Below are positions 36,759 to 46,208 of a DNA stretch of 64,000 bases, piece by piece (the stretch's first letter is position 1; each line of letters opens with the position of its first letter). The notes beneath the pieces were generated by a model that did no database searches, had not been told where the DNA came from, and saw only the letters and a program-made list of their open reading frames with translations. The position numbers were made by a program, and so were the translations under genes. Source of the DNA: Thioalkalivibrio sp. ALJ3 (GTDB lineage: Bacteria; Pseudomonadota; Gammaproteobacteria; Ectothiorhodospirales; Ectothiorhodospiraceae); contig NZ_KB897905.1 in assembly GCF_000377205.1 (NCBI RefSeq), forward strand, positions 124,001-188,000, written 5' to 3'.

Positions 36759-36845
36759 GTAGGATGCGGATGAGCGCAGCGAATCGCATCAGGGGGTTGC
36801 CCCAGCATCGGCATGGTGCGTTTCGCTACGCTCAACGGACCCTAC
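36759..36845. repeat. imperfect palindromic intergenic repeat (GTAGG...CCTAC)
   Basis: The left half starts GTAGGATGCGG and contains TGAGCGCAGCGAA; the right half contains TTCGCTACGCTCA and ends GGACCCTAC. The halves are imperfect reverse complements across 87 bases. This resembles the REP-like GTAGG(G)TGCG...CGCACCCTAC palindromes common between genes in proteobacteria. Only one copy is visible in the window. Confidence 0.6.
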
Positions 36846-36984
36846 AGCTAGGGGCTTATGGCAGGCGCTGGAACACCTTCTGTTTGGCACTTCCCTCCCC
36901 GATATTAGCCCTTGTGGAGGGCGTGACAGGCCGGAGCGGGACCAGCCACGAGACGGCCGGACCGGGAAACAGCGTGAGGGCGGG

Positions 36985-37410
36985 TCAGACCGGGCGGTGG
37001 GGGCAGGCGCTGTCGCTGCAGTCGCCGTACAAAACCAGGGCGTGGTCCTTGATGGAGAAGCCGTGCTGGCGTGCGATCTCGCGCTGGCGAGTCTCGATGG
37101 TTTCGTCGAAGAATTCTTCCACGCGGCCGCACTGATTGCAGACGATGTGATCGTGGTGCCCGCCACGCTCCAGCTCGAACACGGCCTGGCTACCTTCCAG
37201 ATGCAGCCGGCACACCAACCCCGCCGCCTCGAACTGGGTCAGTACGCGGTAGACCGTGGCCAACCCGATCTCCTCGCCGGAGTCGAGCAGCTCGCGGTAG
37301 ATGGCCTCGGCCGTCAGGTGACGCGTCTCGGAGTTCTCGAGGATCTCCAGAATCTTCATCCGCGGCAGCGTGACCTTGAGCCCCGCTTTCTTGAGATCGC
37401 TTGTTTCCAT
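36985..37410 (-). CDS. fur: ferric uptake regulator Fur
   Basis: A 141-residue Fur repressor that uses ferrous iron as corepressor. The winged helix holds GLKVTLPRMKILEILENSETRHLTAEAIYRELL and ATVYRVLTQFEAAGLV. The metal sites are in FELERGGHHDHIVCNQCGRVEEF and the distal Cys pair in GDCSDSACPHRPV. Start METSDLKKAGLK matches the family. Divergent from bamE, a common arrangement. Confidence 0.97.
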   Translation of the reverse strand: METSDLKKAGLKVTLPRMKILEILENSETRHLTAEAIYRELLDSGEEIGLATVYRVLTQFEAAGLVCRLHLEGSQAVFELERGGHHDHIVCNQCGRVEEFFDETIETRQREIARQHGFSIKDHALVLYGDCSDSACPHRPV

Positions 37411-37510
37411 CCTTCGATTCCCGTCACCGGATTGCTTGAGAGCATCCGGACGCTTTGGTGTACCATGCGCGTTCAACGGCCCATCCGACTTCTGGGGACC
37501 CGCCGGCTCG

Positions 37511-37873
37511 ATGATCAAGATTCTCATTTCTATTGCCGTGGCTGCAAGCTTGCTCAGTGCCTGCAGTGGCTTCAACCAGTTCCGCCTCGACGTACAGCAG
37601 GGCAACGTCATCGACGCGACACAGGTGGCCCAGATCCAGCCGGGCATGACCCGGCAGCAGGTCCGCTTTCTGATGGGGTCGCCACAGATCGACGGCGCGT
37701 TCAAGCGCGAAGACCGCTGGGACTACGTCTACTATCGCCGACCCGGCATCGGTCCCACGGAGCAGCGCCGCGTAACGGTGTTCTTCGAGAATGGCGTGGT
37801 CAGCTATGTCGATTCCGACGTGCCGCAACCGGTCGCGCTGGACGAATACCCGGTCGACATCGACGACAACTGA
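37511..37873 (+). CDS. bamE: outer membrane protein assembly factor BamE
   Basis: A 120-residue SmpA/BamE lipoprotein of the BAM complex. The signal ends in the lipobox LLSAC (Cys about 18). The mature part has the family blocks QGNVIDATQVAQIQPGMTRQQVRFLMGSPQ and RWDYVYYRRPG, then VTVFFENGVVSYVD. The start ATG at 37511 follows a GGCTCG spacer. Divergent from fur; the two starts are about 100 bases apart. Confidence 0.97.
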   Translation: MIKILISIAVAASLLSACSGFNQFRLDVQQGNVIDATQVAQIQPGMTRQQVRFLMGSPQIDGAFKREDRWDYVYYRRPGIGPTEQRRVTVFFENGVVSYVDSDVPQPVALDEYPVDIDDN

Positions 37874-37888
37874 TCGCAGCCGGCCGGA

Positions 37889-38338
37889 TCAATCGCTGGC
37901 CGAATCGTTTCCACCCTCGGTTTCGCCCTCCTGCTTCTGGCCTGCAGGTTTTGCGGAAGCCTGATCGTCCCCCTTCTGCGCGCCCCCCTTGCCGGGCTTT
38001 TTCCGATTCTTGCCGGCCCGCTGACGACGGACCTCTTTCGGGTCGGCAATCAACGGGCGGTAGATTTCGATGCGGTCCCTGGGGCGCAGCACCGTGTCGC
38101 GACGGGTGAGCTTGCCAAATATCCCGACCTTGGCATTGTCCAGATCGATCTCGGGAAACTGCGCGTCGATCTCCGATTGCCGCAGGGCGGCGTCTACGGT
38201 CGTCCCCTCGGGCACGACCAGTGGCAGGATCACCTGGCGGTCGGGGCGCGCATAGGCCACCTCGATGCGGATCGTGCCCTCCCCCGACTCGGGGCTGACC
38301 GCCTCCGTATCATCGGCCACCGTGGACCTCGCGCGCAC
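37889..38338 (-). CDS. rnfH: RnfH-family ubiquitin-like protein
   Basis: A 149-residue protein with a beta-grasp RnfH domain (about residues 20-100): IRIEVAYARPDRQVILPLVVPEGTTVDAALR, then IDLDNAKVGIFGKLTRRDTVLRPRDRIEIYRPLIADPKEVRR. The tail is Lys/Gly/Glu-rich and low in complexity. The function is unclear. It follows ratA with a 29-base overlap, the conserved ratA-rnfH order; an internal later start would shorten that overlap. Confidence 0.9.
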   Translation of the reverse strand: MRARSTVADDTEAVSPESGEGTIRIEVAYARPDRQVILPLVVPEGTTVDAALRQSEIDAQFPEIDLDNAKVGIFGKLTRRDTVLRPRDRIEIYRPLIADPKEVRRQRAGKNRKKPGKGGAQKGDDQASAKPAGQKQEGETEGGNDSASD

Positions 38339-38753
38339 GCCGTACGAAGGCGTCGACGAAAGAGTTGGCCAGCTGATGGAAGATCGGCCCGATCGCGAAT
38401 GACATCAGGCGGCTGGCGAATTCGAACTCCAGCTCCAGCGAGATTCGCGTCTGGCCGTTTTCCAGGTCGGTAAAGCGCCAGGTGCCGTGCAGGCGGCGAA
38501 ACGGCCCGTCGACCAGATGGATATCGATGCGCTCGGGGCGTTGCACACGATTGCGGGTGGTAAACGACTTGTGCAGGGCGCCCTTGGCCATCTCGATGGT
38601 GCCTTCCACCTCCTCGTCGTTGCGCATGCGCGCACGCGAACTCCGACAACCCGGCAGAAACTGGGAGTAGGAATCCACGTCATTGACGAGGTCGAACATC
38701 TGCTCGCGGGTGTACGGGACCTCCGCCGAGCGCCGAACTGTCGAGGACATCAA
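38310..38753 (-). CDS. ratA: RatA/COQ10-type START domain protein
   Basis: A 147-residue polyketide-cyclase/START protein: RSAEVPYTREQMFDLVNDVDSYSQFLPGC at the N-terminus, then FTTRNRVQRPERIDIHLVDGPFRRLHGTWRF and FANSFVDAFVRRA-type C-terminal helix. E. coli RatA was described as an inhibitor of ribosome subunit joining, while homologues bind quinones; either role is possible. Its start overlaps the end of the NSS transporter gene by four bases. Confidence 0.93.
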   Translation of the reverse strand: MMSSTVRRSAEVPYTREQMFDLVNDVDSYSQFLPGCRSSRARMRNDEEVEGTIEMAKGALHKSFTTRNRVQRPERIDIHLVDGPFRRLHGTWRFTDLENGQTRISLELEFEFASRLMSFAIGPIFHQLANSFVDAFVRRAREVHGGR

Positions 38754-40108
38754 ATAAGCTCCACCGCGCGCAGGAACACAAACAGGATGGCGATCGGGGC
38801 TACGAAGCGCACCAGGAAATACCAGATCTGGTACAGCCCCCCGAGTTTCATGCGCAGCTCGGACTGGACCGAGCGCTCGGTCATGCGCCAGCCCACGAAT
38901 ACCGCGATCAGAAACCCGCCCAGCGGGAGCAGGATGTTAGCAGTCACATAGTCCAGCAGGTCCAGGATCCCCATGTTGAACAGGGTGTAATCGGACCAGA
39001 CGTTCAGCGACAGCAGTGCGCCGATCCCCAACAGCCAGGCGGCGATGCCGATGCTGGCGCTCGCGGCCACGCGCGTCATGCCGATGTTCTCCACCAGGTA
39101 GGCGACCGCCGGCTCGATAATGGAGATCGACGAGGTCCAGGCCGCGAAGACCAGCAACACAAAGAACATGGTCCCGAAATAGAGCCCACCCGGCATCTCC
39201 GCGAACGACAGCGGCAGCGTGACGAAGATCAGGCCCGGGCCCTGCTCGGGCGAAAGGCCCGCGCCCAGCACGATCGGAAAGATCGCCAGCCCAGCCATGA
39301 TCGCCACTAGGGTATCGGCCCCCACCACGGTTGCCGACGTCCGCGCGATCGAGGCCTCGCTCTGCAGGTAGCTGCCATAGATCATGATCGCGCCCATGCC
39401 GAGGCTCAGCGTAAAGAACGCCTGCCCCATCGCCAGCAGCACCGCGTTGGCCGTCAGCGCCGAGAAGTCCGGGTACAGCAGGAACTCCAGCCCCGCGATA
39501 AAGTGCCCTTCCACCATCGCGTAGCCGACCATCACCACCAGCATCACGAACAGCAGCGGCATCAGGATGGTCACGGCCTTCTCCAGACCGGACTGCACGC
39601 CGCGCGCGACCACCATCGCGGTCATCACCATGAAGATCGTATGCCAGGCCAGCAGGGCCTCGGGATTAGAGAGCAGGCCATCGAACATGGCCTCCGAGCC
39701 ATCCGCATCCAGCCCCATGAAACCGCCCGTGCCGGACTTGAACACATAGGACAGCGACCAGCCGGCCACCACGCTGTAGAACGACAGGATCAGGAACCCG
39801 GCGAGCACACCGATCCAGCCGATCATGCCCCAGCCTCGGCTCAGCCCCTCCTCGCGCGCCAGCGTCACCATCGTGTTGATCGGGCTCTGGCGGCCGCGCC
39901 GGCCCAGCAGGATCTCGGCCATCATCACCGGCAGCCCGATCAGCAGGATGCAGCCGAGGTAGACCAGCACGAAGGCCCCGCCCCCGTTGTCGCCCGCGAT
40001 ATAGGGAAAACGCCAGATATTGCCGAGTCCGACAGCCGACCCGGTGGCCGCGAGGATAAAGGCCAGGCGGGTCGTCCACTGACCGTGGATGGAAGTCGTG
40101 GCAGGCAT
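38750..40108 (-). CDS. sodium-dependent transporter (NSS/SNF family)
   Basis: A 452-residue LeuT-like neurotransmitter:sodium symporter with about 11 helices. TM1 is AFILAATGSAVGLGNIWRFPYIAGDNGGGAFVLVYL, the unwound Na+/substrate-binding segment; TM6 is ALLAMGQAFFTLSLGMGAIMIYGSYL. The start at MPATTSIHGQW has AAGGAG at the right distance. It imports an amino acid or related amine with sodium, which suits a haloalkaline habitat. It is placed between smpB and ratA, genes that adjoin in E. coli. Confidence 0.93.
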   Translation of the reverse strand: MPATTSIHGQWTTRLAFILAATGSAVGLGNIWRFPYIAGDNGGGAFVLVYLGCILLIGLPVMMAEILLGRRGRQSPINTMVTLAREEGLSRGWGMIGWIGVLAGFLILSFYSVVAGWSLSYVFKSGTGGFMGLDADGSEAMFDGLLSNPEALLAWHTIFMVMTAMVVARGVQSGLEKAVTILMPLLFVMLVVMVGYAMVEGHFIAGLEFLLYPDFSALTANAVLLAMGQAFFTLSLGMGAIMIYGSYLQSEASIARTSATVVGADTLVAIMAGLAIFPIVLGAGLSPEQGPGLIFVTLPLSFAEMPGGLYFGTMFFVLLVFAAWTSSISIIEPAVAYLVENIGMTRVAASASIGIAAWLLGIGALLSLNVWSDYTLFNMGILDLLDYVTANILLPLGGFLIAVFVGWRMTERSVQSELRMKLGGLYQIWYFLVRFVAPIAILFVFLRAVELI

Positions 40109-40342
40109 CAGCGGCTCCTTGTTGGTTGTACCCGTTCCTGCATACGGCGCAGCCATATCGATTCGCGAACAACGGCGCGTGGCGGCACAAGCGGGGCTTC
40201 GAGTCGCCCGGAATTGTGGGGCACGCTTACCGTGGGCTCAACTGTGCGCGGCAAACGCTGACCCGTGACGCGAACGCGAACCTGTACGTTATGCGTGTTC
40301 CCCTCGGCTTTCGTCCCGCGCGTGCAGTACACTGCGCGGGCC

Positions 40343-40822
40343 ATGGGAAAGCCAAAAAAGAAAAAGGATGCCGGTTCCAACACCATCGCGCTGAACCGCA
40401 AGGCGCGCCACGATTTCTTTATCGAGGACCGTCTGGAAGCGGGGCTGGAACTGCAGGGCTGGGAGGTCAAGTCCATGCGGGCCGGGCGCGCCCAGCTCAG
40501 CGAGGCGTACGTGCTGCTGCGCAAGGGCGAGGCGTTCCTGTTCGGGGCTCACATCACCCCGCTACCCACCGCCTCCACCCATATCAACCCGGACCCGAGT
40601 CGCACGCGCAAGCTGCTGCTGCACCGCTCGGAGATCAACCGCCTGATCGGCGCGGTGGAACGCAAGGGCTATACCCTGGTCCCCATGGCCCTGTACTGGA
40701 AGCATGGCCGCGCCAAGCTGGAGATCGGCCTGGCCAAGGGCAAGAAGGATTTCGACAAGCGCGCCGCCAAGAAGGACAAGGACTGGCAGCGCGAGCGTGC
40801 GCGCATCCTCAAGAGCGGCTGA
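40343..40822 (+). CDS. smpB: SsrA-binding protein SmpB
   Basis: A 159-residue SmpB, partner of tmRNA in ribosome rescue. Blocks: [92 protein letters not shown], and the basic tail [18 protein letters not shown] that reaches into the decoding centre. The start at MGKPKKKKD is standard. No ssrA gene is visible next to it. Confidence 0.98.
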   Translation: MGKPKKKKDAGSNTIALNRKARHDFFIEDRLEAGLELQGWEVKSMRAGRAQLSEAYVLLRKGEAFLFGAHITPLPTASTHINPDPSRTRKLLLHRSEINRLIGAVERKGYTLVPMALYWKHGRAKLEIGLAKGKKDFDKRAAKKDKDWQRERARILKSG

Positions 40823-40843
40823 GGGAGAAACCGAGGCGCGGCA

Positions 40844-41146
40844 TCACTCGGTCGGATGGGGCCGGCCCTTCCTCCACCAGTGGCGAGTCAGCCAGCCCAG
40901 TTTCGTCACCGCCAGCACCCCCGCTGTCAGCGCCTTGACGGGCCGCAGCAAGCGCAGCCCGCGCAGCTGGTCCACCGCGAACCCCAGCAGAAACGCCCTG
41001 GGAATCATCTCCGGTGACCCCAGACGCTGCAGCGCGTGCCACCAACCGGTGGCACGCACATCGTCGCGCAGTTCGTCGACCTCGCCATGCAGCCGCAGGC
41101 GCAGTTCGCGAGCACGGCCCCGCAGGCCCAGCCAAGTGCCAGCCAT
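40844..41146 (-). CDS. YqjK-like small protein
   Basis: A 100-residue basic protein starting MAGTWLGLRGRARELRL, with an amphipathic Arg-rich N-terminus and a Leu-rich middle (RAFLLGFAVDQLRGLRLL, VKALTAGVLAVTKLGWL). By content and order it corresponds to E. coli YqjK downstream of yqjD-yqjE. It starts two bases after the YqjE-like stop and is convergent with smpB. Function unknown. Confidence 0.6.
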   Translation of the reverse strand: MAGTWLGLRGRARELRLRLHGEVDELRDDVRATGWWHALQRLGSPEMIPRAFLLGFAVDQLRGLRLLRPVKALTAGVLAVTKLGWLTRHWWRKGRPHPTE

Positions 41147-41148
41147 GG

Positions 41149-41562
41149 CTACTCGGTATCCCGGCTCTCGGGCCGTGCAACCAGATTCCGCACCAGGGCA
41201 CGCGTCTCCGGGTAGGTCATGCCGTGCAGCAGCCGGCCAATGCCACGCGCAACCAGCCACGCCAGCACACCGGTCAGCGCCGCCACGATCACCAGCGACA
41301 ATGCCGGCGACACCCCCGCATAGGCCTGCAGCAGCATCACCACGGCCGCGACCAGCGCCAGCCACACCGTGACCACCAGTAGCCCCAGCACCACCGCAAA
41401 CACGATGACCCCCACCGCATTGCGCACCAGTTGCCGGGTCTCGGTCCCCAGCAACTCGCGCGAATCCCCCAGGATACGGCCGAGGTCCTGCATTACGTCC
41501 CCGGGGTCGGCGGTATCGGAATCCGGTCGCTCGCGCGCCGGCCCGTCGTCCTGCGCCGCCAT
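41149..41562 (-). CDS. phage holin/YqjE-family membrane protein
   Basis: A 137-residue protein of the PF07332 YqjE type. A polar N-terminus with DLGRILGDSRELLGTETRQLVRNA is followed by two hydrophobic helices (about 50-75 and 80-105), and then an amphipathic LHGMTYPETRALVRNL. The family was named holin-like but is chromosomal and of unknown function. It starts three bases after the YqjD-like stop. Confidence 0.82.
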   Translation of the reverse strand: MAAQDDGPARERPDSDTADPGDVMQDLGRILGDSRELLGTETRQLVRNAVGVIVFAVVLGLLVVTVWLALVAAVVMLLQAYAGVSPALSLVIVAALTGVLAWLVARGIGRLLHGMTYPETRALVRNLVARPESRDTE

Positions 41563-41565
41563 GGC

Positions 41566-41883
41566 CTACTTGCGGCGGGTCAATGCCGAGAACAGGGTCC
41601 CGGCCACAAAGGCCAAGCCGATCGCGGTCAGCGGGTTGTCGCGTACGTAGTTGCCGACCACGCGCAAGACGTCCTCGGAACTCTGACGCGCCTTCTCCGC
41701 CCGTTCGCGAACCTCTTCATCCGCGTGCGAAAGGCCCTCGCGGATGCGTTCCTCGGCCGTACCGGCATGTTCCGCCACGCGGTCCACGGCCTCATGGGCC
41801 TGGGCCGCCACGCGTTCAGTGGTGGAGGCGTCAAGCTCCGCTTCATCCTGCTTCTTCGCACTGCTGCTTTTCGTCGTTGCCAT
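41566..41883 (-). CDS. YqjD/ElaB (DUF883) membrane-anchored protein
   Basis: A 105-residue DUF883 protein: a long charged helical region (AQAHEAVDRVAEHAGTAEERIREGLSHADEEVRERAEKARQSSEDVLR) followed by VGNYVRDNPLTAIGLAFVAGTLFSALTRRK, the C-terminal tail anchor. E. coli YqjD binds ribosomes at the membrane in stationary phase. It begins 12 bases after the AI-2E transporter stop and heads the YqjD-YqjE-YqjK-like trio. Confidence 0.88.
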   Translation of the reverse strand: MATTKSSSAKKQDEAELDASTTERVAAQAHEAVDRVAEHAGTAEERIREGLSHADEEVRERAEKARQSSEDVLRVVGNYVRDNPLTAIGLAFVAGTLFSALTRRK

Positions 41884-41895
41884 TACACGTACTCC

Positions 41896-43116
41896 CTATC
41901 GCGGGTCTGGTTCATCTTCCGACCCCTCCCCCGCGGAATTGGTTGCAGGGTCGTCGAAACCACTCAACCCCGTCAGAATTTCCGGGTCTTCCTCAATCAC
42001 CTCCGAGGTATCCACCAGGGCCGTACTCCACTTGACCCTGAAGTGCTTCCAGAGGCTGGCCACAAACGCCGACAACGGCACAGCCAGGATCATGCCGATA
42101 ATGCCGCCCAGCGCCGTCCCCCAGAAGAAGATCGAGATCACGACAATCGCCGGATGCAGCCCGGAGCGATCCGCCATGATCTTCGGCGTCAGCAGCCAGC
42201 TCTCGATCAGTTGCACCACGGCAAACACCACGAGCACCAGCGCAACCAGGGTCAATCCACCGCCCTCAGGCTGGAGATAGGCCACCGGAAGAGCCAGCGT
42301 CAAGCCGACGATCGTCCCCAGATAGGGCACGATATTGAGAAACCCCAGCATCAACCCGAACAGGATCGCCGCCTGCAGGCCGATCAGCGAGAACCCGGCG
42401 GCCAGCAGAACCCCCATGATCAGGGCAATCACCACCTGCCCCTGGAAGAACGCCGTCACGTAACCGACAAACAGGCGGCCCAGGAACATCAGCTCACGCT
42501 GGGTCTGGGGCCGAAAGACCGACAGGACCTCGCGCCCGCCCTCCTTCAGGCGTTCCCCCGACAGCAGCGCAAAGAACAGATACAAGGGCACAAAGGCCAG
42601 CCCGACAACCACCGTCACGTAGTGCATCAACTGCGAGCCCACACCTTCCAGGTTCGGCATGATGCTCTGGAGATCCAGGTCCTCCAGCATCGAGGCCACG
42701 CGCTCGGTCGCGTTAGGGAAATTGCGCGAGAATGACTCGTAGGCATTCTCCGCCAGTTCCGGGGCACCCTTGATGAACTCCTGAACCTGATGGCTCGCTG
42801 TGGGCACCACCAGTACCGCGACGACCACCAGCGCAATCAACACCACACCGAACAGCGAACTCACCGCCCCCATCCGCGAGAATCCCGCAATCCGCTGCAG
42901 CCAGCGCACCACCGGGTAGAGGATCAGGCTCAGCACCCCGGCCACCGACAGCGGCAGCAACAAGGCGTAGAAAAACGACACCACCTGCGCCAGCAACCAG
43001 ACCAGCAGAGCCACCAGTCCGGTCAACGCCATAAACGCAGCCAACACGGCGACATAGCGAAACAGGGTCCGCTCGAAGGCGCTGAACTCGATGCTCGACT
43101 TGGGCTGGTCTTCCAC
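41896..43116 (-). CDS. AI-2E/PerM-family transporter
   Basis: A 406-residue polytopic protein of the AI-2E transporter superfamily, with about eight helices and a large loop (about 115-170, FIKGAPELAENAYESFSRNFPN). The family motif regions FVPLYLFFALLSGERLKEG, GLMLGFLNIVPYLGTIVGLTLALPVA and LTPKIMADRSGLHPAIVVISIFFWGTALGGIIGMILAVP are clear. Members export small molecules or act in Na+/pH homeostasis; actual AI-2 transport is not implied. The C-terminal tail is acidic. It is the probable first gene of a four-gene unit with the yqjD-E-K trio. Confidence 0.9.
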   Translation of the reverse strand: MEDQPKSSIEFSAFERTLFRYVAVLAAFMALTGLVALLVWLLAQVVSFFYALLLPLSVAGVLSLILYPVVRWLQRIAGFSRMGAVSSLFGVVLIALVVVAVLVVPTASHQVQEFIKGAPELAENAYESFSRNFPNATERVASMLEDLDLQSIMPNLEGVGSQLMHYVTVVVGLAFVPLYLFFALLSGERLKEGGREVLSVFRPQTQRELMFLGRLFVGYVTAFFQGQVVIALIMGVLLAAGFSLIGLQAAILFGLMLGFLNIVPYLGTIVGLTLALPVAYLQPEGGGLTLVALVLVVFAVVQLIESWLLTPKIMADRSGLHPAIVVISIFFWGTALGGIIGMILAVPLSAFVASLWKHFRVKWSTALVDTSEVIEEDPEILTGLSGFDDPATNSAGEGSEDEPDPR

Positions 43117-43130
43117 GAGGAACTCGCCTT

Positions 43131-43143
43131 AGGGAAACACTGA
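43131..43143. repeat. solo terminal word of the palindromic element
   Basis: AGGGAAACACTGA, identical to the first 13 bases of copy A, lies in the AI-2E transporter/valS gap without a matching partner arm. Probably a remnant or coincidental match. Confidence 0.35.
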
Positions 43144-43358
43144 GGGGTTAGATTGACCCTAACGACCCGGGCATCGTCTGCCACGGCGCACACCGCTATT
43201 TCAGGCACTGGATCACAAAAACTTCCCGCATCGCCGTACCTGCCCTTCGCAGCCGGCGAACCAACGCCATCGCAAACCACGGAAGCCGAATTCCCACCGC
43301 CGCATTGAAGCGCCATGCCGAACGGGGTCCGCACCGGGCGATCCGCGCGCGGCGTCGT

Positions 43359-43364
43359 TATAAT
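43359..43364 (+). promoter_or_regulatory. putative -10 element of valS
   Basis: A perfect TATAAT 42 bases before the valS ATG, in an otherwise GC-rich 289-base gap. No good -35 hexamer is seen 16-18 bases upstream, so an activator or relaxed -35 is assumed. Confidence 0.45.
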
Positions 43365-43405
43365 GCGCGGCTTTCGCCCATTCCGACCCGAGCGCGCCCG
43401 CGATC

Positions 43406-46183
43406 ATGGACAAGAGCTTCGACCCGAAAAGCATCGAGCAGACCCAGTACGAACGCTGGGAGGCCGCGAACATCTTCGCGCCGCCGGAATCGGGCGAGGC
43501 CAGCTACTGCATCCTGCTGCCGCCGCCGAACGTGACTGGCACCCTGCACATGGGGCATGCGTTCCAACACACCCTGATGGACACCCTGATCCGCTATCGG
43601 CGCATGCACGGCGAACGCACCCTGTGGCAGGGCGGCACCGACCACGCCGGGATCGCCACCCAGATGGTGGTCGAGCGCCAGCTCGCCGCCGACGGCAAGG
43701 GCCGCCACGACCTTGGGCGTGAGAAGTTCCTCGACGCCGTCTGGGACTGGAAAGCCGAGTCCGGAGGCACCATCACCCGCCAGATGCGCCGACTGGGCGA
43801 TTCCATGGACTGGTCGCGCGAGCGCTTCACCATGGACGAGAACCTGTCCGCGGCGGTGCGCGAGGTCTTTGTGCGCCTGCATGAGGAGGGCCTGATCTAC
43901 CGCGGCAAGCGCCTGGTCAACTGGGACCCGGTGCTGCACACCGCGCTGTCCGACCTTGAGGTGCTGTCGGAGGAGGAAAGCGGCCACCTGTGGCACTTCC
44001 GCTACCCGCTGGCCGACGGCTCCGGGCACCTGACCGTTGCGACCACCCGCCCGGAAACCATGCTGGGCGATACCGCCGTGGCGGTGCACCCGGAGGACGA
44101 GCGCTACCGGCACCTGATCGGCCAGACGATCAAGCTGCCACTGGTCGGGCGCGAGATCCCGATCATCGCCGATGACTACGTCGAGGCCGAGTTCGGCTCC
44201 GGCTGCGTGAAGATCACCCCGGCGCACGACTTCAACGACTACGCGATGGGCCAGCGTCACGACCTGCCGGTGATCAACATCCTGACCATCGACGCCTGCC
44301 TGAACGACAACGTACCCGAGGCCTATCGCGGCCTGGACCGCTACCAGGCGCGGCAGAAGGTCGTCGACGACCTGGACGCACTGGGGCTGCTGGAGAAGAT
44401 CGACGATCACAAGCTGATGGTCCCGCGCGGCGACCGCTCCGGCACCGTGGTCGAGCCCTACCTGACCGACCAGTGGTACGTGAAGGCCGGCCCGCTGGCC
44501 GAGCCGGCGATCAAGGCGGTGGAGGACGGCCGCATCCGCTTCGTGCCGGAGAACTGGTCCAAGACCTACTTCGAGTGGATGCGCAACATCGAGGACTGGT
44601 GCATCTCGCGCCAGATCTGGTGGGGCCACCGCATCCCGGCCTGGTACGACAGCGATGGCCACGTCTTTGTGGGCCGTTCCGAGGACGAGGTGCGCGAGAA
44701 ACACGGCCTGGGCACCGACGTGGCCCTGGAACAGGACGAGGATGTGCTGGACACCTGGTTCTCCTCCGCGCTGTGGCCGTTCTCCACCCTCGGCTGGCCG
44801 GAGCAGACGCCTGAGCTGCGCGACTTCTACCCGACCAGCGTGCTGGTCACCGGCTTCGACATCATCTTCTTCTGGGTCGCCCGCATGATCATGATGGGCG
44901 AGCACTTCATGGGCGACGTGCCCTTCCGCGAGGTCTACGTCACCGGCCTGATCCGCGACTCGGAAGGCCAGAAGATGTCCAAGTCCAAGGGCAACGTGAT
45001 CGACCCGATTGACCTGATCGACGGCATCAGCGCCGACGACCTGGTGGCCAAACGCACCCAGGGCCTGATGCAGCCGCAGATGGCCGCGAAGATCGAGAAG
45101 ACCACGCGCAAGGCCTTCCCCGACGGCTTTCCCGCGTTCGGCACCGATGCCCTGCGCTTTACCCTGGCGGCGCTGGCCACCACCGGGCGCGACATCAAGT
45201 TCGACCTCGGCCGTATCGAGGGCTACCGCAACTTCTGCAACAAGCTGTGGAACGCCTCGCGCTTCGTGCTGATGAACGTCGAGGGGCAGGACTGCTCGGC
45301 CGCCGCCGACACGGCGGAACACCGCACCCTGGCCGATCGCTGGATCCTCGACCGCCTGGCCGCCACCGCCGCGACCGCCACGCAGCAGCTTGATGCCTAC
45401 CGCTTCGACCTCGCCGCGCAGACGCTGTACGAGTTCACCTGGCACGACTACTGCGACTGGTACCTGGAGCTGACCAAGCCGGTACTGAACGACGACGCCA
45501 CACCGGATGCGGTCAAGCGCGCCACGCGAAATACGCTGGTCACCGTGCTCGAGGCCCTGCTGCGCCTGCTGCACCCGGTGATGCCGTTCATCACCGAGGC
45601 GATCTGGACCAGTGTGAAGCCGCACGCCGGGATCGGCGACGACGTCGAGTTCCTGGTGCAGTGCCGCTGGCCGGCGCAGGACGGCTTCCCGCGTGATGCC
45701 ACCGCCACCGCCGAGCTCGACTGGGTCAAGGACTTCATCACCGGGCTGCGCCGCATCCGCGCGGAGATGGACATCGCCCCGGGCAAGCCGCTGCCGGTGC
45801 TGGTCAAGAACTGGAGCGAGGCCGACCAGGAGCGCTACACGCGCCACCGCGGCCTGCTGGAGTTTTTGGCGAAGCCCGAGAGCGTCACCTGGCTGGATGC
45901 GGCCGACGAGGCACCAGAGTCGGCGATGGCGCTGGTCGACGACATGCAGCTGCTGATCCCGCTGGCCGGGCTGATCGACAAGGATGCCGAGCTGGCACGC
46001 CTGGACAAGGAGATCGGCAAGCTCGACAAGAACCTCGAGCAAAGCGAGAAGCGCCTGTCCAACGAGAGCTTCGTCGACCGTGCCCCGGCCGAGGTGGTGC
46101 AGAAGGAACGCGACCGCGTCGCCGAGATGCAGGCCACCCGCGAACAGCTCGCCGACCAGCGCGAACGCATCCGCGCGATGTAG
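43406..46183 (+). CDS. valS: valyl-tRNA synthetase
   Basis: A 925-residue class I ValRS. The HIGH motif is [18 protein letters not shown], the CP1 editing domain starts around [20 protein letters not shown], and KMSKS is at [14 protein letters not shown]. The anticodon-binding domain follows, and a C-terminal coiled coil of about 65 residues ([22 protein letters not shown]) grips the tRNA elbow. Length is close to the E. coli enzyme. It is monocistronic and convergent with the YdcF-like gene. Confidence 0.98.
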   Translation: MDKSFDPKSIEQTQYERWEAANIFAPPESGEASYCILLPPPNVTGTLHMGHAFQHTLMDTLIRYRRMHGERTLWQGGTDHAGIATQMVVERQLAADGKGRHDLGREKFLDAVWDWKAESGGTITRQMRRLGDSMDWSRERFTMDENLSAAVREVFVRLHEEGLIYRGKRLVNWDPVLHTALSDLEVLSEEESGHLWHFRYPLADGSGHLTVATTRPETMLGDTAVAVHPEDERYRHLIGQTIKLPLVGREIPIIADDYVEAEFGSGCVKITPAHDFNDYAMGQRHDLPVINILTIDACLNDNVPEAYRGLDRYQARQKVVDDLDALGLLEKIDDHKLMVPRGDRSGTVVEPYLTDQWYVKAGPLAEPAIKAVEDGRIRFVPENWSKTYFEWMRNIEDWCISRQIWWGHRIPAWYDSDGHVFVGRSEDEVREKHGLGTDVALEQDEDVLDTWFSSALWPFSTLGWPEQTPELRDFYPTSVLVTGFDIIFFWVARMIMMGEHFMGDVPFREVYVTGLIRDSEGQKMSKSKGNVIDPIDLIDGISADDLVAKRTQGLMQPQMAAKIEKTTRKAFPDGFPAFGTDALRFTLAALATTGRDIKFDLGRIEGYRNFCNKLWNASRFVLMNVEGQDCSAAADTAEHRTLADRWILDRLAATAATATQQLDAYRFDLAAQTLYEFTWHDYCDWYLELTKPVLNDDATPDAVKRATRNTLVTVLEALLRLLHPVMPFITEAIWTSVKPHAGIGDDVEFLVQCRWPAQDGFPRDATATAELDWVKDFITGLRRIRAEMDIAPGKPLPVLVKNWSEADQERYTRHRGLLEFLAKPESVTWLDAADEAPESAMALVDDMQLLIPLAGLIDKDAELARLDKEIGKLDKNLEQSEKRLSNESFVDRAPAEVVQKERDRVAEMQATREQLADQRERIRAM

Positions 46184-46208
46184 CGACGGCGACCGCTACT
46201 GCAGGGAA

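Noticed and set aside
43358-46042. An 894-codon minus-strand frame opposite valS
   Set aside because: Shadow of a highly conserved synthetase gene; no recognisable protein features.
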